64,000 nucleotides of DNA, taken from the NCBI RefSeq assembly GCF_001612725.1, contig NZ_BDAZ01000062.1:34315-98314 (forward strand), given 5' to 3'. This DNA is from Nocardia anaemiae NBRC 100462. Its GTDB lineage: Bacteria; Actinomycetota; Actinomycetes; Mycobacteriales; Mycobacteriaceae. A program made the position numbers and the translations under genes. The notes beneath the pieces were generated by a model, which saw only the letters and a program-made list of their open reading frames with translations, was not told the DNA's origin and ran no database searches. Position 1 is the first letter of the stretch; the number at the start of each line of letters is the position of its first letter. Below are positions 1 through 8,264 of this stretch, one piece after another.

Positions 1-537
1 CATCGCGGTGGTCTGAGCAGAGGCCGCGCCGAGTTTCGCGTTAGCGGTTTCGTCGAGGAGATCGAGTTCGAGGTCATGGGGCGTGACCAGCATGCGAGCG
101 GTGTGCAGGAGTTGCGGTAGGCCGGTGGGCGCGGACAGGGGCAGTCGGTCGGTGCGCCGCTGATCGATCGCGCGGGCGCGGGCCAGCACGCCGGTCGGTG
201 GTTCGGGCCACCGCCGGAATTCAATCACCGCCAGATACTCGGAGCGGGTGGTGTCGGGCAGACGGGTGGTGTCGGTGTGCCAGCCTTGGGCGGCGAATGC
301 GGTGCGTACGTGGTGCAGCATCGCGCCGCAGCTGATCACCAGTTGCCTGCCCAGCGGGTCCGCCGAGGCCAGCAGCCGGTCGTCGTCGCGGTACAGGTGC
401 AGTCTGAGGCCGTCGAACACCCAACGCCACGGCTGGGAGTTGTGCAGTGACGGCGCTCGACTGGCCATGCGCATGGCTGCCAGCACCGTCGGATGGTCCG
501 GCACGGAACGTACGGAGGATGGGCTGGTTTCGGTCAT
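1..537 (-). CDS. Acg-family nitroreductase-like protein, C-terminus cut by window edge
   Basis: The first 179 residues of a protein closely resembling the complete copy at 26053-27057. It has the Acg signature RAPSLHNSQPWRW near residue 29, then a CGAMLHH stretch and a DQRRTDR motif. Acg proteins (Rv2032 family) are flavin-fold nitroreductase relatives of the mycobacterial DosR regulon. Whether they catalyse nitroreduction is doubtful in the family, and an FMN-binding or sequestering role has been proposed. The start is the ATG at 537, reading MTETSP. It lies just downstream of a decayed universal stress gene on the same strand, so the two probably formed one transcription unit. The family call is firm. 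The activity is unknown. Confidence 0.85.
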   Translation of the reverse strand, partial: MTETSPSSVRSVPDHPTVLAAMRMASRAPSLHNSQPWRWVFDGLRLHLYRDDDRLLASADPLGRQLVISCGAMLHHVRTAFAAQGWHTDTTRLPDTTRSEYLAVIEFRRWPEPPTGVLARARAIDQRRTDRLPLSAPTGLPQLLHTARMLVTPHDLELDLLDETANAKLGAASAQTTAM

Positions 538-589
538 ACCCTCGAGTGTCGATGCCTACAGTGCCTGTCGATATGGGCCTTGCGCCTGT

Positions 590-1206
590 TGTCCAAGGTC
601 CATGGTCACCCGCCAGTTCGGGCGATGCGGGTGTGGACACAGCGATGAGTGCCTGCACAATCCTCGGCACCTCGAGTGCAGCAGCGATCTCGAAGGCGTA
701 CGCGACTGGGGTACTGAGTTCGGTTCCGTCCACGCCGACCGCCACCGGCATGCCGTGCGGAATCGGTCGGCCGTTCGCGCCGTGCCCCACTCCGACCGGG
801 CAATGTGCATGCCGGGTGACCCGCACGGTGGTCGGCCCGACCAGGCGCTATCCGAAGGCGTTCCGTGCACCGACCACAACGATGCGGGCGTGTGCGCTCA
901 ATGCCACCAGCGCTGCGCTGGTGGCCCCTCGGGGCGTACCGCTCTGACGGTCAGCTCCGGATCGCAAGTTGGCACGAGTCACCGGATGTGGTCGATGGTT
1001 GCGCGGGCGGCATCCGACGAGCGTGGCGTATGGATATGCGCCGCTAACTGCTGGGCGGGCGTAACTTTATGGGGCAGCGCATAAGTGAGGAGCAGCGAGG
1101 TGCGTAGGGCGGAGGCCGGATAGGCCGCCCAGCGTGCTGGGTTCATCGCCGTCGGTGTTTGGTCCACGCCGACAACGATCATGTTGCGGTCGGCTTTGGT
1201 ACTCAT
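590..1206 (-). pseudogene. Universal stress protein (tandem USP), broken by stop and frameshifts
   Basis: The ATG at 1206 opens a good USP N-terminus (IVVGVDQTP near residue 10, then an ALPHKV strand), but the frame stops at 979. In another frame the sequence resumes with ARIVVVGARNAFG, is halted by an in-frame TAG at 848-850, and continues with TRHAHCPVGVGHG and VGVDGTELSTP, which is the end of domain 1 and the start of domain 2. The rest of domain 2 is missing. Intact paralogues at 13937 and 23678 show what is lost. At least one frameshift, one stop and one deletion make this a true relic rather than a single sequencing slip. The 3' limit is approximate. Confidence 0.8.
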
Positions 1207-1332
1207 TGTTGCGCACCCCTTGCCGCGAGTTGTGTCGCCATGGCTGATGCCGCGCGGTCCGCTTTCGCTGTCGTGCGGGCGGTGCGGTAGGGGGATTGGT
1301 GTTCGGTAATGAGGTCCTCGGTCAAGCGTTCC

Positions 1333-1348
1333 GGGCGCTTTGGGCACC
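1333..1348. promoter_or_regulatory. Weak DosR-box-like palindrome
   Basis: GGGCGCTTTGGGCACC lies about 130 bp upstream of the broken universal stress gene at 1206. It is only a partial match to the GGGAC/GTCCC palindrome seen elsewhere in the window. Confidence 0.25.
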
Positions 1349-1357
1349 GGGCTCGTG

Positions 1358-1810
1358 TTATTGCGCACCTTTGTCGGTTGATGCTGGAAGATGTTGTACG
1401 CATATGGCTTCCACGAATTCACCGACAGTAGCGTCGGGTAGGTGGCGGGACAGGTCCGCCTCGGTGATGATGCCGACCAGCTTGCCCGCCTCGGTCACTG
1501 GGAGTCGTCGGATCCGATGCCGCTCCATCAGTGCCAGCGCGGCATCGATGTCGGTGCCGATATCGATGGTATGCAGGTCCTCACCCTGGGCCATTTCGCC
1601 CGCGGTGGTCGCGTGCGGATTCGCCCCGGTGGCAATGCATTTGACGACGATGTCGCGATCGGTGACGATCCCGACCGGATGTCCCTCGCCGTCGCAGATC
1701 GGCAATGCGCCGATATCGAGCTGACGCATCCGCTGCGCCGCGGTTTCCATGGTGTCGCGAACTGTGATGCTGGCGACGTCGGGCTGCATGATGGCCTGTG
1801 CGGTGGTCAT
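1358..1810 (-). CDS. Tandem CBS-domain protein
   Basis: A 150-residue protein with two CBS domains (about residues 8-65 and 75-135). Each shows the usual pattern: RMRQLDIGALPICD followed by GIVTDRDI in the first, and RIRRLPVTEAGKLVGIITEADL in pieces in the second. Such stand-alone CBS pairs bind adenine nucleotides and sense energy state. A two-CBS protein, Hrp1 (Rv2626c), is a classic DosR-regulon member, so this is probably an Hrp1-type protein. I chose the ATG at 1810 because AAGGGAG stands 6 bases upstream. The alternative upstream start adds 17 residues with no homology. A DosR-like box at 1874-1890 lies about 70 bp upstream. Confidence 0.85.
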   Translation of the reverse strand: MTTAQAIMQPDVASITVRDTMETAAQRMRQLDIGALPICDGEGHPVGIVTDRDIVVKCIATGANPHATTAGEMAQGEDLHTIDIGTDIDAALALMERHRIRRLPVTEAGKLVGIITEADLSRHLPDATVGEFVEAICVQHLPASTDKGAQ

Positions 1811-1873
1811 AACTGGCTCCCTTCTCAATAGACCGTTGGCGCTCATCATCGACATGTCCAAGTGGATTGGCGA

Positions 1874-1890
1874 GGGTCGAAAGTCACCCC
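1874..1890. promoter_or_regulatory. DosR-box-like palindrome upstream of CBS gene
   Basis: GGGTCGAAAGTCACCCC is an imperfect inverted repeat like the DosR/DevR operator (GGGAC arm, A/T core, GTCCC arm). Its centre is about 72 bp upstream of the CBS gene start at 1810, a spacing typical of the boxes in this window. Confidence 0.55.
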
Positions 1891-1958
1891 TGGCGGGGAA
1901 ACGGGATAGCGGCGGCTTCCGCAGCGCGGCTGTGATGGAGCCTGAGTCCTCGATTCAT

Positions 1959-1972
1959 GGGACCTTTTACCC
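1959..1972. promoter_or_regulatory. DosR-box-like palindrome upstream of flavin-binding protein
   Basis: GGGACCTTTTACCC has a perfect left arm and lies 66 bp before the GTG at 2038. With the box at 1874-1890 it makes a divergent DosR-type control region between the CBS gene and the flavin-binding gene. Confidence 0.55.
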
Positions 1973-2037
1973 TGTTCAGCGCCGTTGCGGCACGGTGAGA
2001 TTGCTGAGTTGTCTGCCGAGGAGAAGGGGGTTGTCTG

Positions 2038-2517
2038 GTGAGTACGTCCGAGCTATCGGCTGCCGAAGAGCGCTCGAGCGAGTTCGCTGCGACCAGCTAC
2101 CCCGCGCACGCGGTCGTCGAACTTGATCGTGCGACGGCGTTGGACCTGCTCGCGAGCGTCCCGATCGGTCGAGTGGTATTCAGCCGGAACGCATTACCGG
2201 CGATTCATCCGGTCAACCATCTGGTCGAGGCAGACGGCCGCATCGTCGTGCGCACCCGCCTCACAGCCATGCTCACCTCGAGCGTGCGTGCCAATTCCGA
2301 CGTGGTGGTCGCCTACCAGGCCGACGAGATCGACCCGCACCGGCGCACCGGCTGGTCGGTCGTGGTGACCGGACTGGCCCGCCCGGTCACCGATCCCGAG
2401 CGCATCGCCCGCTACGAGCAGCTGCTGCATCCCTGGGCAGACCGCATGATGGATACCGTCGTCGAGATCGAGGCCTCGATCGTTTCCGGTATCCGGCTCG
2501 TCGACAAGACAGGGTAG
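2038..2517 (+). CDS. Pyridoxamine 5'-phosphate oxidase-fold flavin/F420-binding protein
   Basis: A 159-residue protein of the PNPOx-like split-barrel superfamily. Diagnostic features are LLASVPIGRVVFSRNALPAI (residues about 38-57), the HPVNHLVEADGRIVVRT strand pair and a GWSVVVTGLARPV strand near residue 108. Homologues bind FMN or F420, and several mycobacterial members (for example Rv3129) are DosR-induced. The substrate cannot be read from the sequence. The start is the GTG at 2038, preceded by a GAGAAGGGGG ribosome site. A DosR-like box lies at 1959-1972. It is transcribed alone and is followed by a 400-bp stretch without a clear gene. Confidence 0.8.
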   Translation: MSTSELSAAEERSSEFAATSYPAHAVVELDRATALDLLASVPIGRVVFSRNALPAIHPVNHLVEADGRIVVRTRLTAMLTSSVRANSDVVVAYQADEIDPHRRTGWSVVVTGLARPVTDPERIARYEQLLHPWADRMMDTVVEIEASIVSGIRLVDKTG

Positions 2518-2525
2518 AGCAGTCG

Positions 2526-2918
2526 GTGAACGAGCATCGGCCCGACATCAGGACCTTTCGTCGGGCGCTTCGGGTGGTGATTCTGGTCTGCGCGGAGGTA
2601 GCGATTTGATCAGGCCTCCGACCAGGAGGTCAGCGACCTGCCACGCCACGCCGCCGAGCGGGGGCCGCGCCGTTGATGGTTTCGGCGGGTGACCCGCCGC
2701 TGCGTGACTGCGCGCGGCCTCATGGGCGCTGCACGGCCACTGGGTCGCGTTGCCGTCGCTGATGGACGAATTTCGGCACTGCGGTGCGCATCTCGTCGCA
2801 ATGGCACGACAGGTCGCGCACGATATCGCGCCGGAGCTGAATCGGTGGTGACAATGTCCGAGTCCGCTGACCCCTTCGCCCATGCCGTGCAGACCTCGCC
2901 CGCGGGGGTCTTCTGGCG
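2526..2918 (+). other. Intergenic stretch with possible gene relic
   Basis: No complete gene is convincing in these 393 bases. One plus-strand frame, between stops at about 2708 and 2845, gives a protein-like run containing HGHWVALPSLMDEF and RQVAHDIAPELNRW, ending in TGA. It has no start codon, so it may be the 3' end of a lost gene. A 27-codon GTG frame also starts at 2526. Neither can be assigned to a family. Confidence 0.25.
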
Positions 2919-5618
2919 CTACGCCCGGGACGCCGTAGTCAGTGTTGAACGCCCGGAACCGGCGTCGCTTTCGATCCCGAGGGAGCGTCCGCGCGAAAAG
3001 TGTTTGTAGGCCGTGTCGGCCGACAAGAGGGTAGGGATCGCGATGAGAGCAGCGAGTGCGCCGGTGCCGGTCGGACCGGCTTGGCCGAGCAGGTGGGCGA
3101 TCGGCGGTAGGTAGAGGAAGGCGGCGAGCATGCCGAATTCCGCGAGGACGGCTCCCAGCAGCAACCGGTTGGTGCGCAGGGGCACCCGCCAGAACGGCCG
3201 GATCGTGCTGCGGCAGGCGAAAGCGTTTGCCGCCTGGCCGAATACGATCGCGGTGAATGTCGCGCCGGAAGCGGCCGCCAGTGCGGGTCCGGTGGGGAAT
3301 GCCTCGCCGGGCCGCCAGCTCATCGCGAGGAACGACAGCACGAACACCGTGAGGCTCGTCGTTGCCTCGACCGGGCCGAGGACCCCGAAGGATCTGACGA
3401 ACAGCTTGCGGTCGAGCAGGTGACCGCGGATCGGCGGTCGGTCGAGTACGTGCGGTGCCGGTGGTTCCGCGCCGAGGGCGAGTGCGGGCAGGACATCGGT
3501 TCCGATATCGAGGGCCAGCACCTGCAGGACGCCGATGGCGAGCGGAAAAACGCCGCCGGAGAGCGCCCAAACGACGAATGGCGCAAGCTCGGCGACATTG
3601 TCGGTGAGGTGATAGGTCAGGAAGCGGCGGATATTGGCGAAGGTCGCTCGTCCCTGTTCGACTGCGGCGACAATGGTGCCGAAATCGTCGTCGAGCAGCA
3701 CTAGATCGGCCGCCTCGCGGGCCACGTCGGTGCCCGACTTGCCCATGGCCACCCCAATCGCGGCCTCCCGCAGGGCGGGTGCGTCATTGACTCCGTCGCC
3801 GGTCATCGCCACGACGTGGCCGCGGGCCTGTAAGGCCTGCGCGATGCGGAGTTTGTCCTCCGGGGTCACGCGGGCCACGACGACCGCGTCCTGATCCAGC
3901 AACTCGCCCAATTCCGTTTGTCTGCTGGGCAATTCGTGTCCGATCAGGACCGGTGTGTCCGAATCGCCCAAACCGACCTCGCGGGCGATGGCTCTGGCGG
4001 TCTCCGGATGATCCCCGGTGATCATGGCGACCTGGATGCCCGCGCGACGGCATGCGGCCAGTGCGTCCGCCGCGCCATGGCGGGGTGGATCCTCGAGTGC
4101 GACAAGGCCCAACAGCGTCAGGTCACGCTCGGCCTCGTCGGCGGAGGCGGGCAGGGCGGTGACGATCCGACGCGCAACTGCGATGACCCGGAGTCCGCGC
4201 CCGGCCAACCGGTGCAGCGCCGCTTGCGCCTCCAGTGGCGCGGTACAGCGCGCAAAGATCGCGTCCGGCGCGCCTTTCACGAGCACTCGATCCGCGACGA
4301 CCACCGACATGCGCCGTCGCCGCGCGTCGAACGGGAATCGGGTGCTTTCGGGGAGTGTGTCGGTGTCGTCCGGGACTGCCAGCCGATGCGCGAAGGTATC
4401 CAGCGCCGCCTCCATCGGGTCGCCCTGTGCGACCCACTCGTCGTCGCGGTGGACCGCGCGGCCCGTGGAGCAACGCCGCGCCGCCCACGCCAGTTCCCGC
4501 ACGGCATCCGAACAACCGGGCGGGTATTGCACCTCGCCCGTCGGCTCGTACCCGTCACCGCTGACCGTCACCGTGCCGCCGGGCAGCCACACCTCCACTA
4601 CCGACATCTCGTTCTTGGTGAGTGTCCCGGTTTTATCGGTGCAGATGAATGTCGTCGATCCCAGTGTTTCCACGGCCTCGAGGTGCCGGACCAGCGCGCG
4701 ACGCCCGGCCATCCGCTGTGCGCCGATGGCCAGCGACAGCGTGACGGTCGGCAGCAGCCCGCAGGGCACCACCGCCACGGTGACACCGACCGCGAACAGG
4801 AAACCGTCGGAAGCCGGGGTGCCGAGCAACAGCGCCACCGCGAAGAAGGCGACACCGACCACGACTGCGACGGCGGCGATGATTCGAGAGATCCGATCCA
4901 GTTCGCGCCGCAGCGGAGTGGCCGCCGGGCGCTGTGCCTGAGTGAGTTTCGCGATCGAGGCCAGCCGGGTCTGCTGCCCAATCGCTACCACGGTCGCCTG
5001 GGCCTCGCCCTCGACGATGAAACATCCGGCGTATACCGCCTCGCCCACCCCTGGGTGGTCGGGCACGCTTTCACCGGTGAGCGCCGAAGTGTCGACCGCA
5101 ACCGCGTGCACCCGGTCCAGGCGCAAATCCGCCGACACGCGATCGCCCTCTGCCAGCAGCACGACGTCATCGGTCACGAGCTGTTCGGCCGGTACTTCCG
5201 ATACGGTCGCGTCCCGCAGGACGGTGACCTGCCGCGGCAGCAGCTCACGCAACCGTTCGGCGGCGTGCTCGGCCCGCTGCTCCTGCGCGAACGCGAACGC
5301 GCCGTTCAGCAGGACGACTACGAATACCGCGATTCCCAGTTGCGGCATACCCGCTACGAATGCCAGCGCTCCGGCGATCCAGAACAGCAGCGCGAAAAAG
5401 TGCACCAGCTCGGCCATGAGGCGACGCCAGGCTGGGACCCGACGCCGCACCGGCAATGCGTTGGGACCGTTGTGCGCCAGCCGCCGAGCCACTTCGTCCG
5501 CGGTCAGCCCACGCTGCCCGGACACAAGCTCGGCCGCGCTCCCGAGGCTGCGGGCCGCGGTATCGCGCGCGGCGAGCTGGGCTCGCTCGTTCGGTTGGGC
5601 TCGGATTCGCTCGGTCAT
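2919..5618 (-). CDS. Cation-translocating P-type ATPase (CtpF-like P2 type)
   Basis: An 899-residue membrane pump. In order: an N-terminal cation-ATPase domain (LTADEVARRLAHNGPN), the actuator with TGES, membrane pairs, the phosphorylation site ICTDKTGTLTKNE, a nucleotide domain with KGAPDAIF, the hinge MTGDGVNDAPAL and six C-terminal membrane helices. The pattern resembles the Ca/Na/K P2 pumps and mycobacterial CtpF (Rv1997), a DosR-regulon gene. One oddity: the M4 ion-site motif, normally PEGL, reads PCGLLP, so the liganding glutamate is a cysteine. Ion specificity is therefore open. I chose the ATG at 5618 because GGAGGT stands 6 bases upstream. A small membrane ORF ends 27 bp upstream on the same strand and probably shares the transcript. 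Confidence 0.9.
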   Translation of the reverse strand: MTERIRAQPNERAQLAARDTAARSLGSAAELVSGQRGLTADEVARRLAHNGPNALPVRRRVPAWRRLMAELVHFFALLFWIAGALAFVAGMPQLGIAVFVVVLLNGAFAFAQEQRAEHAAERLRELLPRQVTVLRDATVSEVPAEQLVTDDVVLLAEGDRVSADLRLDRVHAVAVDTSALTGESVPDHPGVGEAVYAGCFIVEGEAQATVVAIGQQTRLASIAKLTQAQRPAATPLRRELDRISRIIAAVAVVVGVAFFAVALLLGTPASDGFLFAVGVTVAVVPCGLLPTVTLSLAIGAQRMAGRRALVRHLEAVETLGSTTFICTDKTGTLTKNEMSVVEVWLPGGTVTVSGDGYEPTGEVQYPPGCSDAVRELAWAARRCSTGRAVHRDDEWVAQGDPMEAALDTFAHRLAVPDDTDTLPESTRFPFDARRRRMSVVVADRVLVKGAPDAIFARCTAPLEAQAALHRLAGRGLRVIAVARRIVTALPASADEAERDLTLLGLVALEDPPRHGAADALAACRRAGIQVAMITGDHPETARAIAREVGLGDSDTPVLIGHELPSRQTELGELLDQDAVVVARVTPEDKLRIAQALQARGHVVAMTGDGVNDAPALREAAIGVAMGKSGTDVAREAADLVLLDDDFGTIVAAVEQGRATFANIRRFLTYHLTDNVAELAPFVVWALSGGVFPLAIGVLQVLALDIGTDVLPALALGAEPPAPHVLDRPPIRGHLLDRKLFVRSFGVLGPVEATTSLTVFVLSFLAMSWRPGEAFPTGPALAAASGATFTAIVFGQAANAFACRSTIRPFWRVPLRTNRLLLGAVLAEFGMLAAFLYLPPIAHLLGQAGPTGTGALAALIAIPTLLSADTAYKHFSRGRSLGIESDAGSGRSTLTTASRA

Positions 5619-5645
5619 GGGCACCTCCACCGCGGTCGTGCTCGC

Positions 5646-5801
5646 CTAGATCCCGTCTCGCGGATGTGGTTTGCGTGGATGACGATCGGGATGGCGGCGG
5701 GTCCACCGCGCCGCGAACAACAGCGCGAATAGGCACAACAGCGTTGCCAGCCAGACTCCGGTCGCCACATAGGCGATGACGGCACCGGCACTCATATCCA
5801 T
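5646..5801 (-). CDS. Small single-pass membrane protein upstream of P-type ATPase
   Basis: A 51-residue protein starting MDMSAGAVIAYVATG, with one strong transmembrane helix (about residues 8-32) and a very basic, histidine-rich tail (RWTRRHPDRHPRKPH). No family is recognised. GGAGG is 3 bases before the ATG at 5801 and 9 before the ATG at 5795, so the true start may be two codons later. It lies directly in front of the P-type ATPase on the same strand. Small helices of this sort (KdpF, MgtR, sarcolipin-like) can modulate pumps, but that role here is only a guess from position. Confidence 0.55.
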   Translation of the reverse strand: MDMSAGAVIAYVATGVWLATLLCLFALLFAARWTRRHPDRHPRKPHPRDGI

Positions 5802-5816
5802 GGTCCTCCGGTCTCG

Positions 5817-5848
5817 GTCGGTCGCCGCATCGGTGTGCGGCGACCGAC
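5817..5848 (-). terminator. Hairpin, probable terminator after Rv1733c-like gene
   Basis: Perfect 13-bp arms (5817-5829 and 5836-5848) enclose a 6-base loop. There is no U-run, as is common for actinobacterial terminators. It lies about 100 bp after the stop of the gene ending at 5946 and just before the small ORF at 5801, so it may separate two transcription units. Confidence 0.55.
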
Positions 5849-5945
5849 GGGGCGCGACGACGGTGTCACCTGCTCGATCCCGCACAGAAGTCGAAGGTCA
5901 TCGGCAGGCATCGATCGGCAACGGGCGGGTGCGTCTCGGTCGTCG

Positions 5946-6545
5946 TCATGAGTCCTGTCCGACCGGCGGGCTCATTCCGCGCCATTCCCGGTCCAGCGCC
6001 GCAGAGCAGTGGGCGCGTAGTAACCGGCCGGTGCCGCAGCCCAAAAGAATCGCACCGCTCCAGATTGCTGCGAGTACCGTCGCGCCGATGCCGATGCCAC
6101 TGTTGGCCGCGTTGATAGGGCGTACCGGCGGGGCGGTCACTGTGCCATTGCCATCGAGCCACACTCGTACCTCATCGCCCGGCGCGGATTTGTCGGGTAC
6201 ATCGGTGGTCGTCGTACCGGAGCGGCCGCTCTGATCCCAACGCACGGTGGCGTCGAATCTTTCGGTGCTCGACCCGTAGGCGTCGACTGTCACGATCCGT
6301 TCCGGCTTCGTCGTGATCGTCGCTGGCACAGCGACTTTCGTCGAGTTCTCGACTCGGATCCGGTTCGCGGCGGCGGTGTAACCCGCGGTACCCGCCGCGC
6401 CCGCGACCGGAACCGCGACGAGCATGACGATGATCGCGAACAGCCACACCAGTGCCTCGACGCGATCCGATACTCGCATCAGCGAACTGGTGCGCCATGG
6501 TCGTCGGCGCCACAAGCGGATCGGTATGGACGGGTATTCCGACAT
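5946..6545 (-). CDS. Rv1733c-like two-helix membrane protein
   Basis: A 199-residue protein with a basic N-terminus (RLWRRRPWRTSSLMR), a first transmembrane helix around residues 30-55 rich in Val/Ala, an extracytoplasmic domain of about 90 residues (SDRVEALV before it, YTAAANRI after it, and PGDEVRVWLDGNGTV at its end), and a second helix near residues 150-175. This architecture and the APGDEV..VWLD signature match the Rv1733c family, a DosR-regulon membrane antigen of unknown function. A paralogue is at 23085. The start ATG at 6545 follows the DUF1918 gene stop by only 5 bases, so they are co-transcribed. Confidence 0.85.
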   Translation of the reverse strand: MSEYPSIPIRLWRRRPWRTSSLMRVSDRVEALVWLFAIIVMLVAVPVAGAAGTAGYTAAANRIRVENSTKVAVPATITTKPERIVTVDAYGSSTERFDATVRWDQSGRSGTTTTDVPDKSAPGDEVRVWLDGNGTVTAPPVRPINAANSGIGIGATVLAAIWSGAILLGCGTGRLLRAHCSAALDREWRGMSPPVGQDS

Positions 6546-6550
6546 TCAGG

Positions 6551-6862
6551 TCACCTCGTACCCTGTGCGGTGACGTCCGGTTCGGATATCGCTGCCGCTG
6601 CCGGGGATGGATGCGACAACTCATCTCGCAGTGCCGCGAAACGGGCCGCAGCGCGCTGCTCACGCTCGTACAGCTGCACACTGCTCAGCACATAGGAATC
6701 CGGGCCGGGGAAGGTCAGCGCGCGATGCCCGGTATCGGACCAATGCACCAGGTAAGGCGGCGAACCATCGGGTGAATGCACCTCCTCGATGAGGCCGCGC
6801 CGAGTCGGGCCACGGTTGGCGCTACCCTCGACGATCAGCCAGTCTCCTGGTTGTGCGTGCAT
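6551..6862 (-). CDS. DUF1918 domain protein (Rv0569/Rv2302-like)
   Basis: A 103-residue cytoplasmic protein. The first 60 residues form the SH3-like DUF1918 domain: AQPGDWLIVEGS, RRGLIEEVHSPDGSPPYLVHW and the closing VLSSVQLYER. The family includes Rv0569, a DosR-regulon protein, and Rv2302; the biochemical role is unknown. The ATG at 6862 is preceded by GGAGGT 6 bases upstream. It lies between the membrane fusion protein (gap 19 bases) and the Rv1733c-like gene (gap 5 bases), so the three form one unit. The tail after residue 65 is helical and charged. Confidence 0.85.
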   Translation of the reverse strand: MHAQPGDWLIVEGSANRGPTRRGLIEEVHSPDGSPPYLVHWSDTGHRALTFPGPDSYVLSSVQLYEREQRAAARFAALRDELSHPSPAAAAISEPDVTAQGTR

Positions 6863-6881
6863 GAGGGGACCTCCGAGTAGT

Positions 6882-7853
6882 TCAGGCTGCCGTGCGCAGG
6901 ATGCGGACGAGGAAGTAGCCGGTGATCGCGGCCATCGTCGCGGCCATCAACAAGCCGCCGACGATGCCGATCAGCACCACGAGGGCTGTGGACTGTCCGG
7001 GCTGCCACAACGGGCTGGTGAACGTCGCGAAGACGAACAGCCCGGCCAACCAGGCCAGGGCCGTCGCCCCGATCCAGCGCCCCGCATCGATGACGAAGTG
7101 GCGCAACACAAACCACTGTGCGACGCCGAGTGACAAGACCAAGACGATCCCGCCGGATACCGCGGCGGGCACCAGCACCCAGGGCGACCATGTATCGAGT
7201 CCGTCACCGGCCAGCACCGAGACTGCACCTATCGACCAGGCAACCAAAGCCCCGAGCCCGGTCGCGGGAATCCAGTCGCCCGGAAACATTCCCCGCACTG
7301 CCGCTCGCAACACCCTGGCCTGAAACCAGCCGAGCACCCAGCCCTCGATCGTGCCCGCGACGAGCAATCCCACGGCGGCGGTGACCGGTGCGGCGTCCCG
7401 CACCAGGGCACCAGTCACCACGGGTCCGGCGAAGCCGAGCAACTCACCGGCTGTGACTGTGGTGGACCAGCGTCGCCACATTCCGCGCTGTTCGGTACCT
7501 GCGGTGAGGGCGCCCGTCATGGGTTCGCGCGTGGCGGATAGCGAATCAGATTGTGCCACATGACCCATACCGCGGTACCACCGGCCATCGAGCCACACCG
7601 AAAGTGGCCGGGGATTATGGAAGTTGCGCCACCACGTCTTTGTCTCGGCGCGACCGACTCGGACGACGACGTTGTCGCCCGTTCGGGCATAGGACACGGG
7701 TAATGCGATATGACGACCCGAACGCCGTGCCTGATATCGCAGCTCGCACAGGTTGTGCCGCAGTCCGTGGGCAAGTGCGGAATGCAATGCCGACAACATC
7801 ACGGACGCGCCGAATCCCTGTGCCCGATATCGAGTCGCGCTGGCCGTTGTCAT
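6882..7853 (-). CDS. Deazaflavin-nitroreductase-like domain fused to polytopic membrane domain
   Basis: 323 residues in two parts. Residues about 20-105 resemble the F420/deazaflavin-dependent nitroreductase split barrel (RSGRHIALPVSYARTGDNVVV, KTWWRNFHNPRPL, WLDGRWYRGMG in short pieces). Residues about 130-320 carry six or more hydrophobic segments in Gly/Ala/Val-rich helices. The junction is in one frame without a stop. Related nitroreductase-like domains occur alone in DosR regulons (Rv3131/Rv1558-like contexts); the membrane half is not recognised. A membrane-bound F420H2 or quinone-linked redox role is an inference. The ATG at 7853 has a poor ribosome site and a DosR-like box only about 35-50 bp upstream, which suits leaderless translation. 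Confidence 0.65.
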   Translation of the reverse strand: MTTASATRYRAQGFGASVMLSALHSALAHGLRHNLCELRYQARRSGRHIALPVSYARTGDNVVVRVGRAETKTWWRNFHNPRPLSVWLDGRWYRGMGHVAQSDSLSATREPMTGALTAGTEQRGMWRRWSTTVTAGELLGFAGPVVTGALVRDAAPVTAAVGLLVAGTIEGWVLGWFQARVLRAAVRGMFPGDWIPATGLGALVAWSIGAVSVLAGDGLDTWSPWVLVPAAVSGGIVLVLSLGVAQWFVLRHFVIDAGRWIGATALAWLAGLFVFATFTSPLWQPGQSTALVVLIGIVGGLLMAATMAAITGYFLVRILRTAA

Positions 7854-7888
7854 GTATCAATCGTCACGCCGCCGCTGGTGCAGCGACA

Positions 7889-7902
7889 GGACCGAATGAC
7901 AT
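7889..7902. promoter_or_regulatory. Possible DosR-like half palindrome
   Basis: GGACCGAATGACAT keeps the GGACC arm but a weak right arm. It lies 36-49 bp upstream of the ATG at 7853. Confidence 0.3.
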
Positions 7903-7988
7903 CGACCCCGCAGACGTTGGCCCCTGAGAATTGCACCGCCTGTCCCGGGACTCCGCCACGCTAATTCTGGCCTGCGCGTGAGAAACCA

Positions 7989-8002
7989 GGGCCTTTGGTC
8001 CC
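7989..8002. promoter_or_regulatory. DosR-box-like palindrome
   Basis: GGGCCTTTGGTCCC is a near-perfect palindrome of the DosR type. It lies about 136-149 bp upstream of the gene starting at 7853 and is the best candidate operator for the 7853-5946 gene set. Confidence 0.6.
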
Positions 8003-8089
8003 GCTGGATTGGCCAGCACACGCCGTAGCGTGCTTCCCCGCCTCCGACGTTGCGGAGATCCGCCGTCGACAATCGATCGGCAAACACGC

Positions 8090-8138
8090 GATCGGTAGTA
8101 TCCGGCCTGGTCGGCGAGCGGGTCGGATACTACCGATC
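8090..8138. repeat. 15-bp perfect inverted repeat in 410-bp intergenic region
   Basis: Arms 8090-8104 and 8124-8138 are exact reverse complements (GATCGGTAGTATCCG), separated by 19 bases. It lies between the 3' end of the Acg-like gene (8265) and the promoter region of the 7853 gene, both on the minus strand. It could be a terminator for the Acg-like gene or a regulator site. No gene is visible in 7854-8264. Confidence 0.6.
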
Positions 8139-8264
8139 AACGCTACTACGCACACGTGCGAGATGCTCCGATGGTGCTCGGCGACAGGATCCGCCCACGT
8201 GGCGAATTCGCCTGGGGGATAGCCAATCCAGCGTTCTGTAGCAGCAGCTGATCGAAAGGTCCGG

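Noticed and set aside
3918..5732. Long plus-strand open frame opposite the CtpF-like ATPase
   Set aside because: GC-rich antisense shadow; no domain, no ribosome site, and the minus strand encodes a clear P-type ATPase.
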